From Nitrosomonas eutropha (GTDB lineage: Bacteria; Pseudomonadota; Gammaproteobacteria; Burkholderiales; Nitrosomonadaceae), in assembly GCA_014584635.1 (NCBI GenBank), contig JACTML010000087.1, positions 1-11,681 on the forward strand: 11,681 nt of DNA, read 5' to 3'. The translations under genes and the position numbers were made by a program. The notes beneath the pieces are model-generated. The model was not told where the DNA came from, searched no databases, and saw only the letters and a list, made by a program, of their open reading frames with translations. Position 1 is the first letter of the stretch. The number at the start of each line of letters is the position of its first letter. Positions 1 to 10,228 of this stretch are shown here, piece after piece.

Positions 1-129
1 GCCCTGTCCGATTGAAAGCGTAATTCCGGCAGTTACAAATAACGCCAGCAGACTAAAACCCATCGACAATTTATAGGGTTTAAGAAAAGCGGCTGCTTTT
101 AAAACAGCCTGCCAGCGGTTATTCGTCAT
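1..129 (-). CDS. ABC exporter, N-terminal fragment (cut by window edge)
   Basis: Read on the minus strand from an ATG at 129-127, this frame stays open for 43 codons to the window edge, so only the N-terminus is visible. It begins MTNNRWQAVLKAAAFLKPYK and runs into a hydrophobic stretch ending TLSIGQG. The FLKPYK opening, a first membrane helix and a TLxxGQG end resemble the start of the transmembrane domain of type-I ABC exporters (permease and ATPase fused, MsbA-like half transporters). A Shine-Dalgarno AGGA lies 7 nt before the ATG. The gene diverges from the phosphatase gene, sharing a 121-nt spacer. No ATPase motif can be seen here, so the family call is inference from the opening alone and the substrate is unknown. 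Confidence 0.55.
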   Translation of the reverse strand, partial: MTNNRWQAVLKAAAFLKPYKLSMGFSLLALFVTAGITLSIGQG

Positions 130-186
130 AAATCAATCCTGTTGATAAATTTCAGATCGTGCGAGCAAGGAAGGTGGGAACAGAAA

Positions 187-215
187 TTACGATTTTTTAT
201 CGCTAAAGGTATAAT
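187..215 (+). promoter_or_regulatory. candidate sigma70 promoter for the phosphatase gene
   Basis: A perfect -10 hexamer TATAAT lies at 210-215. A weak -35 (TTACGA, 187-192, 3 of 6 matches) sits exactly 17 nt upstream. Transcription would start near 222, giving a leader of about 29 nt before the ATG at 251. The -10 is convincing; the -35 is poor. The rest of the 130-250 spacer shows nothing else clear, and no good promoter was seen for the divergent ABC gene. Confidence 0.45.
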
Positions 216-250
216 TGCAAAACATTCAATCAATTATAACAACAGGATAA

Positions 251-751
251 ATGAAACATCCGGAAGTGGAAAAAATCAGCGTACTGTTCGTCTGTATGGG
301 AAATATCTGTCGATCCCCTACTGCAGATGCCGTTTTCAGGCATCATGTCAAATCTGCCCGGCTAGAGCACCTCATTCACATTGATTCCGCCGGCACACAC
401 GCCTACCACATCGGCGAACCACCAGATCGACGCTCGCAGCAGGCTGCCCTGAAACGCGGCTACAGTATGCGGGGATTGCGTGCCAGAAGAGTTACACAAG
501 AGGATTTTCCGCGCTTTCAGTACATTCTGGCCATGGATCATCACAATCTTGAAGAACTGCAGCAAGATTGTCCGCCACAATACAACAGCCGGCTGGGATT
601 ATTTCTGCAATACAGCAACCAATGGAATACGCATCAGGAAGTACCTGATCCCTACTATGGCGGCAGCCACGGCTTTGAAAGAGTGCTGGATCTGGTGGAA
701 AACGCAAGTCAGGGGTTGTTAAGCCATATACTCAAGAATATAAATCCCTGA
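251..751 (+). CDS. low-molecular-weight protein-tyrosine phosphatase
   Basis: This 166-residue protein belongs to the LMW-PTP family, cytosolic enzymes that hydrolyse phosphotyrosine and are about 150-165 residues long. The active-site P-loop is at residues 14-22 (VCMGNICRS), with nucleophile Cys15 and phosphate-binding Arg21. The general acid is Asp133 in the VPDPYYGG motif (131-138). Both essential parts are present, so it should be active. The ATG at 251 is preceded by AGGA at 243-246 with suitable spacing. Bacterial relatives (Wzb/Etp type) usually sit beside a tyrosine autokinase and capsule export genes. None is visible here, so the target is unknown. Arsenate reductases of the ArsC type share the fold, but the DPYYGG motif favours the phosphatase. 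Confidence 0.93.
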   Translation: MKHPEVEKISVLFVCMGNICRSPTADAVFRHHVKSARLEHLIHIDSAGTHAYHIGEPPDRRSQQAALKRGYSMRGLRARRVTQEDFPRFQYILAMDHHNLEELQQDCPPQYNSRLGLFLQYSNQWNTHQEVPDPYYGGSHGFERVLDLVENASQGLLSHILKNINP

Positions 752-758
752 CAAAATA

Positions 759-790
759 TTCCGGCTATCCCAATGCGCTTTCAGCCGGAA
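759..790 (-). terminator. hairpin between convergent genes, probable terminator of the dapE operon
   Basis: A perfect 8-bp inverted repeat, TTCCGGCT (759-766) and AGCCGGAA (783-790), encloses a 16-nt loop. Read on the minus strand the stem is followed by TATTTTGTC, a short U-rich tail, which suits ending transcripts from dapE (stop at 824). On the plus strand the tail is CATAACCGTT, so any effect on the phosphatase transcript would be weaker. The large loop and imperfect tail limit confidence. Confidence 0.5.
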
Positions 791-823
791 CATAACCGTT
801 GAATCAGCGCAATAACGACCATA

Positions 824-2810
<1,987 letters not shown>

Positions 2811-2811
<1 letters not shown>

Positions 2812-3962
2812 CAGCTGACAATCCTGATACCAATATTGGAAAAGGCTACCGCGAAAATGGCATCGATAATGATCACTGCGGTAATCGAAGTCACTACGGA
2901 GTTAGTGGTGCCTTCTCCCAGACTTTCAGTATTTGGCTGAATGCGCAATCCGAAATGACAGGCAATCAGAGCAATCGCCATGCCACAAACCACACCTTTG
3001 CCCAGTCCCAGCCATAAATTGGCAATGGGCACCGCATCAGGCAAACTGTTTAACGCATAATGAATACTGAGTCCCACTTGCAGATCTGCCGCCAGAAGCC
3101 CGCCCAGCAAAGCAACTGCACTTGTCCAGAGTACGATCAGTGGCAAGGCAAGCCCCAGCCCGATAATTTTAGGCAACACAAGCCGCAAGCTGTGAGGAAT
3201 GCCCATCACTGTCAGTGCATCCAGTTCCTCGGTAACGCGCATCACCCCCAATTGGGCGGTCATCGCGGAACCGGAACGGCCGGCAACCAGTATGGCGGCT
3301 AACATCGGACCCAGCTCACGGATAACGCTCATTCCGAGAATGTTAACGATATAGACATCCGCTCCAAACATATGTAGCTGTTCGGATGAAAGATAGCTCA
3401 GCACGATACCGATCAAAAATCCGACTATGGCTGTAATGCCAAGCGCTTGCGCGCCAGTCCGATACAAATTCGCAGAAATTTCCCGTACCGGAATTCTGCC
3501 CGGATGTGCAATCAGATAAAAAATATCCAGCACGATCTGACCGGAAAGGGTGATCATACCCGCCAGATGATCAAAAAAACGAAGTAGCTGCTGCCCAAGC
3601 AAAGAAACAGGCAAAAACCATTTTCGCTGTGACGGCTCCGGCAGCGCTATCATCTTTTCCAGCCGATGGAACATTCTTTCCTGCTCAGGGCGCAGCAACA
3701 GATAATCGGGTCGCCGTCCATTCCAGGCACGCCACAACATTGCTGCACCTGCGTAATCAAGCTGATGAATATTCGTCAGATCCCAGTGCAAATCAGGTTG
3801 ACTGGCCAGCTGCGTCAGTTTTTTTGCGACAACAGGCAGTGACTGGTTAAGCGAAATGAGCGTATAGCTGCCGGTGAGCTGCAAATGCAGATCGCCTGTT
3901 TTTGCAGTAACAAGCTGATACCAGGAATTGCCTTTATCCGAAAAATTAAAAGGCATACTCAT
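2811..3962 (-). CDS. MlaE-family ABC permease with N-terminal STAS-like domain
   Basis: This 383-residue inner-membrane protein has two parts. Residues about 15-110 lack long hydrophobic segments and look like a STAS/MlaB-type domain (LHWDLTNIHQLDYAGAAML region, 58-76). Residues about 125-383 are an MlaE permease with several helices. The MlaE signature is clear at about 214-254: IRELGPM, ILVAGRSGSAM, QLGVMRVTEELDAL, MGI. In E. coli MlaB is a separate protein that binds MlaF; here that function may be fused. Two in-frame ATGs lie close together (3962 and 3956), neither with a clear Shine-Dalgarno. The first is used here, but the second is equally possible. The gene follows lgt after 11 nt and overlaps the ATPase gene by 1 nt. 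The family call is firm; direction of transport and cargo are unknown. Confidence 0.9.
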
Positions 3963-3973
3963 TTCGAATGATG

Positions 3974-4819
3974 CTATTTATCCGATGATCCGGTTTTCGC
4001 GCCGATGCTGCGGCTTGTGGTAACTTTTTCCGGATCTTTACCTTGCCGATACGCCCAAAATATCAGCGCAACGCCCATCGCAATCATGGGTAACGATAAC
4101 CATTGCCCCATACTGATACCGAAAGTCATCAGGCCAAGAAAACCATCATCCGGTTCGCGGAAAAATTCACAGAATGAGCGAAAAGCGCCGTAGCCAATCA
4201 TGAACATTCCGGAAACAGCGCCTACCGGCCTCGGTTTAGCCGAATAAAGCCAGACCAGCACGAACAAAGCCAATCCTTCCAGCGTAAATTCATAGAGCTG
4301 CGAAGGATGACGCGGTAAATTATCCGCATACGGAAAAATCATCCCCCAGGGCACATCGGTCGGGCGTCCCCATAATTCTCCATTGATAAAATTGCCGATG
4401 CGCCCGGCTCCCAATCCGAGCGGAACCAGTGGAGCGATAAAATCCATGACGGCCAGCCACGCTAATTTATACTTGCGCGCCAGCCACATCATCGCGACAA
4501 GAACACCGAGAAATCCGCCATGAAAAGACATTCCTCCATGCCAGATTGCAAAGATTTCCAGTGGATGCTGTAAGAAATAACCGGGTTCGTAAAATAAAAC
4601 CTGTCCCAGCCTTCCACCCAGCACAACACCCAGCACGCCAAAAAACAACGCATCATCCAGCATTTCCCGGGTAAAAACACAACCAGGCTGATGCCGAATG
4701 CGGTAACGCCCAAGCACGATAAACAGGGAGAATCCAAGCAGGTACATTAACCCGTACCAGCGAACAGCGAGCGGGCCAATGGAAATGGCAATCGGATCGA
4801 ATTGAGGGTGAACGAGCAT
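3974..4819 (-). CDS. lgt: prolipoprotein diacylglyceryl transferase
   Basis: Lgt is an inner-membrane enzyme. It transfers diacylglyceryl from phosphatidylglycerol to the lipobox cysteine of preprolipoproteins, the first step of lipoprotein maturation. The 281-residue protein has the usual length and about seven hydrophobic segments. Diagnostic pieces are the [20 protein letters not shown] opening (7-26), [12 protein letters not shown] (94-105, with His100 matching the essential His of E. coli Lgt), the Lgt signature [16 protein letters not shown] (139-154, Arg140 and Asn146), HPSQLYE (171-177), and [15 protein letters not shown] (210-224, Arg214). A polar tail of about 20 residues ends the protein. 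The start at 4819 fits the family N-terminus, with AGG about 9-11 nt upstream. It is the first gene of the lgt-permease-ATPase-dapE block. Confidence 0.97.
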   Translation of the reverse strand: MLVHPQFDPIAISIGPLAVRWYGLMYLLGFSLFIVLGRYRIRHQPGCVFTREMLDDALFFGVLGVVLGGRLGQVLFYEPGYFLQHPLEIFAIWHGGMSFHGGFLGVLVAMMWLARKYKLAWLAVMDFIAPLVPLGLGAGRIGNFINGELWGRPTDVPWGMIFPYADNLPRHPSQLYEFTLEGLALFVLVWLYSAKPRPVGAVSGMFMIGYGAFRSFCEFFREPDDGFLGLMTFGISMGQWLSLPMIAMGVALIFWAYRQGKDPEKVTTSRSIGAKTGSSDK

Positions 4820-4850
4820 GGGCAGCCGCCTGACTTACGGTAAAATACGC

Positions 4851-4856
4851 ATTATA
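4851..4856 (-). promoter_or_regulatory. candidate -10 box for the lgt operon
   Basis: On the minus strand a perfect TATAAT occupies 4856-4851, 31 nt before the lgt ATG. Transcription would start near 4844, leaving a leader of about 25 nt. No good -35 hexamer was found 16-18 nt upstream, so an activator or other element may be needed, or the match may be chance. Confidence 0.4.
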
Positions 4857-4864
4857 CGGCAACA

Positions 4865-4895
4865 TCTGCCAGCCACAGTAAACACCGCCGGCAGA
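4865..4895. repeat. inverted repeat in the lgt-ilvD divergent spacer
   Basis: TCTGCC (4865-4870) and GGCAGA (4890-4895) form a perfect 6-bp inverted repeat separated by 19 nt. The right arm overlaps a weak possible ilvD promoter (CAGACA 4892-4897, 18 nt, CATATT 4916-4921; 4 of 6 matches in each box). It could be a regulator-binding site or chance; the sequence alone cannot tell. Nothing else notable is seen in the 4820-4949 spacer apart from the ilvD ribosome binding site GAGGG at 4939-4943. Confidence 0.25.
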
Positions 4896-4949
4896 CAAAC
4901 GTACTTTGCTTTATCCATATTTATCACAACCATCTTATGAGGGAATAAC

Positions 4950-6623
4950 ATGCCAGATAATCGACGCAGCCAGGCTATTACCCAAGGCGCGAAACGTACC
5001 CCCAACCGCGCCATGCTACGCGCAGTAGGATTTGGTGACGGAGATTTTGATAAACCCATCGTCGGTATTGCCAATGGTTTTTCCACTATTACCCCTTGCA
5101 ACATCGGGCTGGATTCACTTGCCAAATGCGCGGAACATGCATTGAAAAATTCCGGAGCCATGCCGCAGATGTTTGGCACGATTACGGTATCAGATGGTAT
5201 TTCCATGGGAACTGAAGGCATGAAATACTCGCTGGTATCACGCGAAGTCATAGCTGATTCCATTGAAACCTGCGTTCAGGCAGAAAGTATGGATGGCATT
5301 ATCGCCATTGGCGGATGTGACAAAAACATGCCCGGTGCATTGATCGCATTGGCCAGGCTGAACGTTCCCGCCATTTTTGTTTATGGCGGTACTATCAAAC
5401 CGGGACACTATCAAGGCCGTGACCTAACTATTGTCAGTGCTTTCGAAGCTGTTGGACAACACAGCGCACATAAAATTGATGACCAGGAGTTACTGGAAGT
5501 TGAGCGCCATGCCTGCCCAGGTGCCGGTTCATGCGGCGGCATGTACACCGCTAACACCATGTCATCCGCGATCGAAGCCATGGGCATGAGCTTGCCTCAT
5601 TCTTCCACTATGGCAGCGGAAGATGAAGAAAAAAGAATCAGTGCCACACGCTCAGCCGAGGTACTGGTAGAAGCGATCAAAAAACAGATTCTGCCGCGCG
5701 ACCTGATTACCCGCAAATCTCTCGAAAACGCAGTATCTGTTGTTATGGCGGTGGGCGGCTCAACCAATGCTGTGCTGCACTTACTCGCCATTGCCCATGC
5801 AGCAGAAGTAGATTTCCATATTGACGACTTCGAGGCGATTCGCGCGCGCGTACCGGTACTATGCGATCTGAAACCTTCCGGACGTTATGTCGCTACTGAC
5901 CTGCACAGAGCAGGCGGGATTCCGCAAGTCATGAAGATGTTGCTGGTACACGGCCTGCTGCACGGTGATTGCCTGACAATCAGCGGACAAACCATCGCTG
6001 AAGTACTGAAGGATATTCCAGAACAGCCACGTGCGGATCAAAACATTATCCGCACTTGGGACAACCCGGTCTATGAACAAGGCCATCTGGCTATCCTGAA
6101 AGGTAACCTGTCAACGGAAGGCGCCGTGGCCAAGATTTCCGGCGTCAAAAACCCCAGCATTACCGGTCCCGCCAGAGTGTTTGATTCGGAAGAAACCTGC
6201 ATGGCTGCCATTCTTGATCGAAAAATAAAACCGGGCGACGTTGTTGTCATCCGCTATGAAGGTCCACGCGGTGGTCCGGGCATGCGGGAAATGCTCTCCC
6301 CTACTTCGGCGCTGATTGGGGAAGGACTCGGTGATTCAGTCGGATTGATTACCGATGGCCGTTTTTCCGGCGGCACTTACGGAATGGTCGTCGGCCATGT
6401 CGCACCGGAAGCCTTTATTGGCGGAAACATTGCACTGGTACAAGAAGGCGATTCGATTACGATCGACGCTCATCGTCGTCTGCTGCAATTAAACATCCCT
6501 GACGCCGAGCTGGAACGTCGCCGTGCTGCCTGGCAACCGCCTGCACCACGCTACACCCGCGGCGTACTGGCAAAATATGCCAAACTGGTATCAACCGCCA
6601 GTCGTGGTGCCGTCACCGACTGA
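4950..6623 (+). CDS. ilvD: dihydroxy-acid dehydratase
   Basis: IlvD is the cytosolic iron-sulfur dehydratase that converts 2,3-dihydroxy-3-methylbutanoate or -pentanoate to the 2-keto acids, the third step of valine and isoleucine synthesis. The 557-residue length matches the shorter dihydroxy-acid dehydratase class. Three cluster cysteines are visible: Cys50 ([10 protein letters not shown]), Cys123 ([10 protein letters not shown]) and Cys195 ([16 protein letters not shown]). Asp82, Asp124 and Lys125 fit the Mg site, the lysine being carbamylated in known structures. [12 protein letters not shown] (438-449) and the catalytic-serine segment [10 protein letters not shown] (469-478, Ser473) are intact, followed by GHVAPEA. 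Whether the cluster is 2Fe-2S or 4Fe-4S cannot be read from this. A GAGGG ribosome binding site lies 6 nt before the ATG. The DUF255 gene follows after 21 nt on the same strand. Confidence 0.97.
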   Translation: MPDNRRSQAITQGAKRTPNRAMLRAVGFGDGDFDKPIVGIANGFSTITPCNIGLDSLAKCAEHALKNSGAMPQMFGTITVSDGISMGTEGMKYSLVSREVIADSIETCVQAESMDGIIAIGGCDKNMPGALIALARLNVPAIFVYGGTIKPGHYQGRDLTIVSAFEAVGQHSAHKIDDQELLEVERHACPGAGSCGGMYTANTMSSAIEAMGMSLPHSSTMAAEDEEKRISATRSAEVLVEAIKKQILPRDLITRKSLENAVSVVMAVGGSTNAVLHLLAIAHAAEVDFHIDDFEAIRARVPVLCDLKPSGRYVATDLHRAGGIPQVMKMLLVHGLLHGDCLTISGQTIAEVLKDIPEQPRADQNIIRTWDNPVYEQGHLAILKGNLSTEGAVAKISGVKNPSITGPARVFDSEETCMAAILDRKIKPGDVVVIRYEGPRGGPGMREMLSPTSALIGEGLGDSVGLITDGRFSGGTYGMVVGHVAPEAFIGGNIALVQEGDSITIDAHRRLLQLNIPDAELERRRAAWQPPAPRYTRGVLAKYAKLVSTASRGAVTD

Positions 6624-6644
6624 TCAGTCCAGGCGAGAAATCCA

Positions 6645-8708
6645 ATGCCCAATCACCTTATCAAAGAAACCAGCCCTTATTTGCTGCAACATGCAGATAA
6701 TCCCGTGGACTGGTACCCATGGGGAAAAGAGGCATTGGACAGAGCACGCGCACAAAACAAGCCGATATTGCTCTCTATCGGCTACTCTGCCTGCCACTGG
6801 TGCCATGTGATGGCACATGAGTCGTTTGAGGATACTGAAGTCGCTGCAGTCATGAATACCCATTTCATCAATATCAAGGTTGATCGTGAGGAACGTCCGG
6901 ATATTGATCAAATCTACCAGAGTGCACATTACGCATTGAATCATCGTTCGGGTGGCTGGCCGCTCACCATGTTTCTGACACCTGAACAAAAACCCTTTTT
7001 CGGGGGCACCTATTTTCCCAAAGAAGCGCGTTACGGCATGCCGGGATTTCTGCAACTGTTGCCCAAAATAGCTGAGGCTTACCATACTCGCACAGCGGCT
7101 ATTGAACAGCAAAATACCGCGCTATTACAGTTACTTGCCCAGTCACTGCCCGCATCCGAAACTGGTACGTCGCTTTCCCGGCAACCAATTGAACAAGCCT
7201 GGAAACAATTAGCCAGCCAGTTCGACGAAACATACGGTGGATTTGGCGATGCGCCCAAGTTTCTTCACCCGGCTGAACTGCAATTCTGTTTACGACGTTA
7301 CGTTACTGAAAACAACATTCAGGCACTGCACGTGGTGACTCACACGCTGGAAAAAATGGCATATGGCGGTTTGTACGACCAGCTGGGGGGCGGTTTCTGC
7401 CGTTACAGCACCGATCGCTATTGGCGCATTCCGCATTTCGAAAAAATGCTGTACGACAATGCCCTGCTGTTGCCACTTTACGCGGACACCTGGCTGTTAA
7501 CCGGCAACCCGCTCTTCAAACAAGTTGTTGAAGAAACTGCAAACTGGGTTGTGCGGGAAATGCAAGCTGGTACAGATGGCGGCTATTTTTCCTCACTGGA
7601 TGCGGATTCCGAACACGAGGAAGGCAAATTCTACGTCTGGGATAAAGAAGCGGTCGCAGCCGTTTTGACAGCTGAAGAATACGCGGTAATCGCACCTTAC
7701 TACGGGCTGGATCGTCCTCCTAACTTTGAAAATCAATACTGGCACTTTGAAGTTGTGCAAACAATTGAGGCAATTGCTGCCCACAACCGCATCGATCAGG
7801 AAACGACACAACAGCTTATCAGCAGCGCCCGCAAGAAACTGCTGGCTCAACGCGAGCTGCGTGTGCGTCCCGGGCGGGATGAAAAAATCCTGACCAGCTG
7901 GAATGCGCTGATGATTAAGGGAATGGCGCGTGCCGGGCAGATTTTTGAACGTGAAGAATGGATCAATTCAGCACTGCAGGCAATGGATTTTATTCGTGCA
8001 AAACTGTGGCAGGATGATGGCCATTTACTGGCGACTTTCAAGGATGGAAAAGCACATCTGAATGCCTATCTGGATGATTACGCGTTCCTGCTGGACAGTT
8101 TGTTGACACTTATACAAATCCGCTTCCGGCAGATTGATTTCGATTGTGCCCTTACCCTGGCCGAGGCACTACTGACCCGCTTTGAAGATAAAACATCCGG
8201 TGGATTTTTCTTCACCAGCCATGACCATGAAAAGCTCATCCATCGCCCCAAAACAGGCCACGACGGCGCAACTCCATCCGGAAACGGCGTTGCTGCCATT
8301 ACCTTGCAACGATCAGGATATTTGCTGAACGAACCACGCTATCTTGCAGCAGCCGAGCGAACGCTGAGTATCTTTTCCGATGCATTGCGGCATCAAGCCA
8401 GCTCACACTGCAGCCTGTTAATTGCGCTGGAAGAACACCTTGAGCCGATCCGAACAATCCATTTATCCGGAAATGAAACGGAATTACGCGTATGGCTCAA
8501 GGCACTGACCACCTGCTCACTAAACACAATATCAGTCGCATTCCCTCGTGAACTTTCCGGATTACCGGACAGTCTTACAAAACGTTCTGCCTTAAGCGAA
8601 AAAGTCAGTGCTCAAGTATGCGAAGGCAGACGGTGTCTTCCCGAAATTCATTCACTGAACGAACTGCTGCAAGTCTGCGGGGTTCACGGTAGAATAACCT
8701 TCCCTTAA
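6645..8708 (+). CDS. thioredoxin-fold DUF255 protein (YyaL/SPATA20 family)
   Basis: This 687-residue protein matches the widespread YyaL/SPATA20 family in length and order of parts. An N-terminal thioredoxin-like domain (about 1-170) carries [19 protein letters not shown] (5-23), the redox-type motif CHWC (Cys50, Cys53), [11 protein letters not shown] (78-88) and [11 protein letters not shown] (103-113). The rest is a predicted alpha/alpha-barrel of the glycosidase or epimerase fold, with [46 protein letters not shown] and [11 protein letters not shown]. The C-terminal pair CEGRRC is also seen. The family's biochemical role is not firmly established; redox activity or sugar binding are suggestions. 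The start at 6645 gives the conserved [14 protein letters not shown]-terminus. The gene lies 21 nt after ilvD and 23 nt before the cytochrome gene, all on one strand with no terminator between. Confidence 0.92.
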   Translation: MPNHLIKETSPYLLQHADNPVDWYPWGKEALDRARAQNKPILLSIGYSACHWCHVMAHESFEDTEVAAVMNTHFINIKVDREERPDIDQIYQSAHYALNHRSGGWPLTMFLTPEQKPFFGGTYFPKEARYGMPGFLQLLPKIAEAYHTRTAAIEQQNTALLQLLAQSLPASETGTSLSRQPIEQAWKQLASQFDETYGGFGDAPKFLHPAELQFCLRRYVTENNIQALHVVTHTLEKMAYGGLYDQLGGGFCRYSTDRYWRIPHFEKMLYDNALLLPLYADTWLLTGNPLFKQVVEETANWVVREMQAGTDGGYFSSLDADSEHEEGKFYVWDKEAVAAVLTAEEYAVIAPYYGLDRPPNFENQYWHFEVVQTIEAIAAHNRIDQETTQQLISSARKKLLAQRELRVRPGRDEKILTSWNALMIKGMARAGQIFEREEWINSALQAMDFIRAKLWQDDGHLLATFKDGKAHLNAYLDDYAFLLDSLLTLIQIRFRQIDFDCALTLAEALLTRFEDKTSGGFFFTSHDHEKLIHRPKTGHDGATPSGNGVAAITLQRSGYLLNEPRYLAAAERTLSIFSDALRHQASSHCSLLIALEEHLEPIRTIHLSGNETELRVWLKALTTCSLNTISVAFPRELSGLPDSLTKRSALSEKVSAQVCEGRRCLPEIHSLNELLQVCGVHGRITFP
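8667..8695 (+). promoter_or_regulatory. candidate intragenic promoter for cytochrome c-552
   Basis: CTGCAA (8667-8672; 3 of 6 matches to TTGACA) is followed after 17 nt by TAGAAT (8690-8695; 5 of 6 to TATAAT). The site lies inside the last codons of the DUF255 gene and would start transcription near 8702, about 30 nt before the cytochrome ATG. An abundant respiratory cytochrome would be expected to have its own promoter, which supports the site, but the -35 is weak. Confidence 0.4.
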
Positions 8709-8720
8709 ATTATTCATAAA

Positions 8721-8724
8721 AGGA
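8721..8724 (+). promoter_or_regulatory. Shine-Dalgarno that fixes the cytochrome start
   Basis: AGGA within AAAAGGAAAA lies 7 nt before the ATG at 8732. An in-frame TTG one codon earlier (8729) leaves only 4 nt and would add an unneeded second Met, so ATG 8732 is chosen. Confidence 0.75.
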
Positions 8725-8731
8725 AAAATTG

Positions 8732-9043
8732 ATGAAAACAGCTTGGTTAGGTGTATTTGCTGCTTCAGCACTGTTGGCAGCCGGTTTTGTTCAAGCAAGT
8801 CCTGAATTGGCAGCAAAAAATAACTGTGTTGCCTGTCATCAGATAGATGCCAAACTCGTTGGCCCCGCATTTAAAGAAGTAGCAGCAAAATATGCCGGCC
8901 AGGAAGATGAGGTTGGCTATCTGGCAAGCAAAATCAAAGGAGGCAGCACCGGAGTATGGGGTCAAATCCCAATGCCGCCCAATGTCAATGTTAGCGATGA
9001 TGACGCCAAAGCACTGGCAGAATGGATCACAACACTCAAATGA
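8732..9043 (+). CDS. cytochrome c-552 (class I monohaem, periplasmic)
   Basis: This 103-residue precursor begins with a Sec signal peptide (MKTAW, hydrophobic core, cleavage expected after VQA at residue 22), leaving an 81-residue mature cytochrome. The haem site is CVACH (32-36) with His36 as axial ligand; Met81 in GQIPMPPN is the second ligand. The mature sequence is highly similar, from memory, to Nitrosomonas europaea cytochrome c-552, a soluble periplasmic carrier. It passes electrons from the quinol-oxidising chain to the terminal oxidase, and it also serves cytochrome c peroxidase. The loop after the ligand reads MPPNVNVS, one residue longer than the MPPNAVS of Pseudomonas c-551. Its second Asn corresponds to Asn64 of the N. 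europaea protein, known to affect Met-ligand dynamics. A strong terminator follows 17 nt after the stop. Confidence 0.96.
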   Translation: MKTAWLGVFAASALLAAGFVQASPELAAKNNCVACHQIDAKLVGPAFKEVAAKYAGQEDEVGYLASKIKGGSTGVWGQIPMPPNVNVSDDDAKALAEWITTLK

Positions 9044-9060
9044 TCTGATCGTCCCCTCGC

Positions 9061-9093
9061 AAAGCCGATACGACCGTATCGGCTTTTTTATTT
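9061..9093 (+). terminator. strong rho-independent terminator after cytochrome c-552
   Basis: AAAGCCGATACG (9061-9072) pairs perfectly with CGTATCGGCTTT (9075-9086). In practice this is an 11-bp stem closed by a GACC loop, followed by a run of six T (9084-9089), then ATTT. The tail is on the plus strand only, so it ends the ilvD-DUF255-cytochrome transcripts and insulates the next gene. Confidence 0.95.
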
Positions 9094-9127
9094 GTAGCGT
9101 CAATCCTGAATTATCAAACCGACCTGT

Positions 9128-9156
9128 TTGACAACACAACAGGCTTTCAATACATT
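9128..9156 (+). promoter_or_regulatory. sigma70 promoter for the hydroxyacid dehydrogenase gene
   Basis: A perfect -35 TTGACA (9128-9133) is followed after exactly 17 nt by TACATT (9151-9156; 4 of 6 to TATAAT). Transcription would start near 9163, giving a leader of about 36 nt to the ATG at 9199. It lies just downstream of the strong terminator, where a new promoter is needed. Confidence 0.7.
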
Positions 9157-9198
9157 TCTTCAGAATATATTTTTGAATTTCCCGATTATCCAATAACC

Positions 9199-10164
9199 AT
9201 GCAGACCGTTTTTCTTGATTTCGGCTCCGTTACACGCGGTGACATTGATCGCACCATTCTGGAGCAGGCCACATCCCCCTGGACTTACCATGACAATACT
9301 GCGCAAGAACAGGTGATGGAGCGAATCAGGGAAGCTGAAATCGTTGTCAGCAACAAGGTATTGCTGGATAGAGCCGCCATATTCGCAGCCAATCGACTGA
9401 AACTGATTTGTGTTGCCGCTACCGGCTACAACAACGTGGATCTCGCGGCAGCAGCGGAGCGCAATATTCCGGTATGTAATGTACGCAACTACGCCACTCC
9501 GTCAGTTGCACAACATACCCTGATGTTTATACTGAATTTTGCCTGCTGTTTCACGGAATATCAGCAGCTGATAAAAAGGGGAGGCTGGCAAACCAGCACC
9601 TATTTCTGTCCACTGGATTTCAGCGTTATGGAACTCGCCGGCAAGACTCTGGGGATCATCGGGTATGGTGAACTTGGCAAGGCAGTAGCCAGGCTGGCAG
9701 AAGCGTTCGGTATGCAACTGCTGATCGCCGAACACAAATCCGCTTCAGCGATTCGACCCGGAAGAACAGCGTTTAATGATGTCATCCGCAAGGCCGATTT
9801 TATTACCCTGCACTGCCCATTATCGGAAGCTACCCGGGATTTGATCAGCGAGCAGGAATTCAACCAGATGAAATCCTCAGCCTATCTTATTAATACAGCC
9901 AGAAGTGATCTGATCAATGAACATGATCTGCTACAGGCACTTTATTCCGGACAGATTGCCGGCGCAGCTATCGATGTTTTAAAGGAAGAACCTCCGATCA
10001 ACGGAAGTCCTTTACTGGGCTATCCGCATCCTAATTTGCTTGTTACACCTCATTCCGCCTGGGCCAGCATAGAATCCAGGCAACGCATGATCAACCTGCT
10101 GGCAGCTAACATACGCAATTTCCTGCACAACAAACCTTTTAATCAGATTAACCTGTCAGCATAG
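9199..10164 (+). CDS. D-2-hydroxyacid dehydrogenase, glycerate dehydrogenase/hydroxypyruvate reductase type
   Basis: This 321-residue cytosolic NAD(P)-dependent dehydrogenase has the usual family length. Residues about 1-100 and 285-321 form the substrate domain; about 102-284 the Rossmann domain, with the dinucleotide motif GYGELG (155-160). Glu178 at the end of the second strand suggests NAD(H) rather than NADP(H). The catalytic set Arg235, Glu264 (KEEPP) and His285 (TPHSAWAS) is complete. ATGYNNVDL (74-82) and TPHSAWAS resemble glycerate dehydrogenases that interconvert hydroxypyruvate and D-glycerate; D-lactate or other 2-keto acids remain possible. The segment after Arg235 reads RSDLIN where the family usually has RG..VD/N, an unusual change of the Gly to Ser236. 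The ATG at 9199 has no clear Shine-Dalgarno. The MHS transporter gene follows after 64 nt on the same strand. Confidence 0.9.
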   Translation: MQTVFLDFGSVTRGDIDRTILEQATSPWTYHDNTAQEQVMERIREAEIVVSNKVLLDRAAIFAANRLKLICVAATGYNNVDLAAAAERNIPVCNVRNYATPSVAQHTLMFILNFACCFTEYQQLIKRGGWQTSTYFCPLDFSVMELAGKTLGIIGYGELGKAVARLAEAFGMQLLIAEHKSASAIRPGRTAFNDVIRKADFITLHCPLSEATRDLISEQEFNQMKSSAYLINTARSDLINEHDLLQALYSGQIAGAAIDVLKEEPPINGSPLLGYPHPNLLVTPHSAWASIESRQRMINLLAANIRNFLHNKPFNQINLSA

Positions 10165-10228
10165 CCGTACCGGATATATCTGCCAGACCGCATAAACACA
10201 ATCGGAATCTCACTCATCTGCGCTGACC

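Noticed and set aside
215..240. second possible promoter, TTGCAA with TATAAC, before the phosphatase gene
   Set aside because: The spacer is only 14 nt, too short for sigma70, and the upstream TATAAT at 210 is better.
4835..5263. 142-codon open frame on the minus strand across the ilvD start
   Set aside because: It overlaps the conserved N-terminus of ilvD and also covers the lgt promoter region. Its product resembles nothing known and the codons mirror ilvD.
6624..7112. 162-codon minus-strand frame inside the DUF255 gene
   Set aside because: It is a shadow of the conserved thioredoxin-like domain coding region on the other strand.
8729..9043. TTG start one codon upstream of the cytochrome ATG
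   Set aside because: The ATG at 8732 has better Shine-Dalgarno spacing and gives a standard signal peptide.
8765..9193. 142-codon open frame on the minus strand over cytochrome c-552
   Set aside because: It runs through the cytochrome gene, the strong terminator and the next promoter, and has no domain signal.
10165..10228. spacer between dehydrogenase and transporter checked for a terminator or promoter
   Set aside because: No stem-loop with a T run and no acceptable -35/-10 pair was found.
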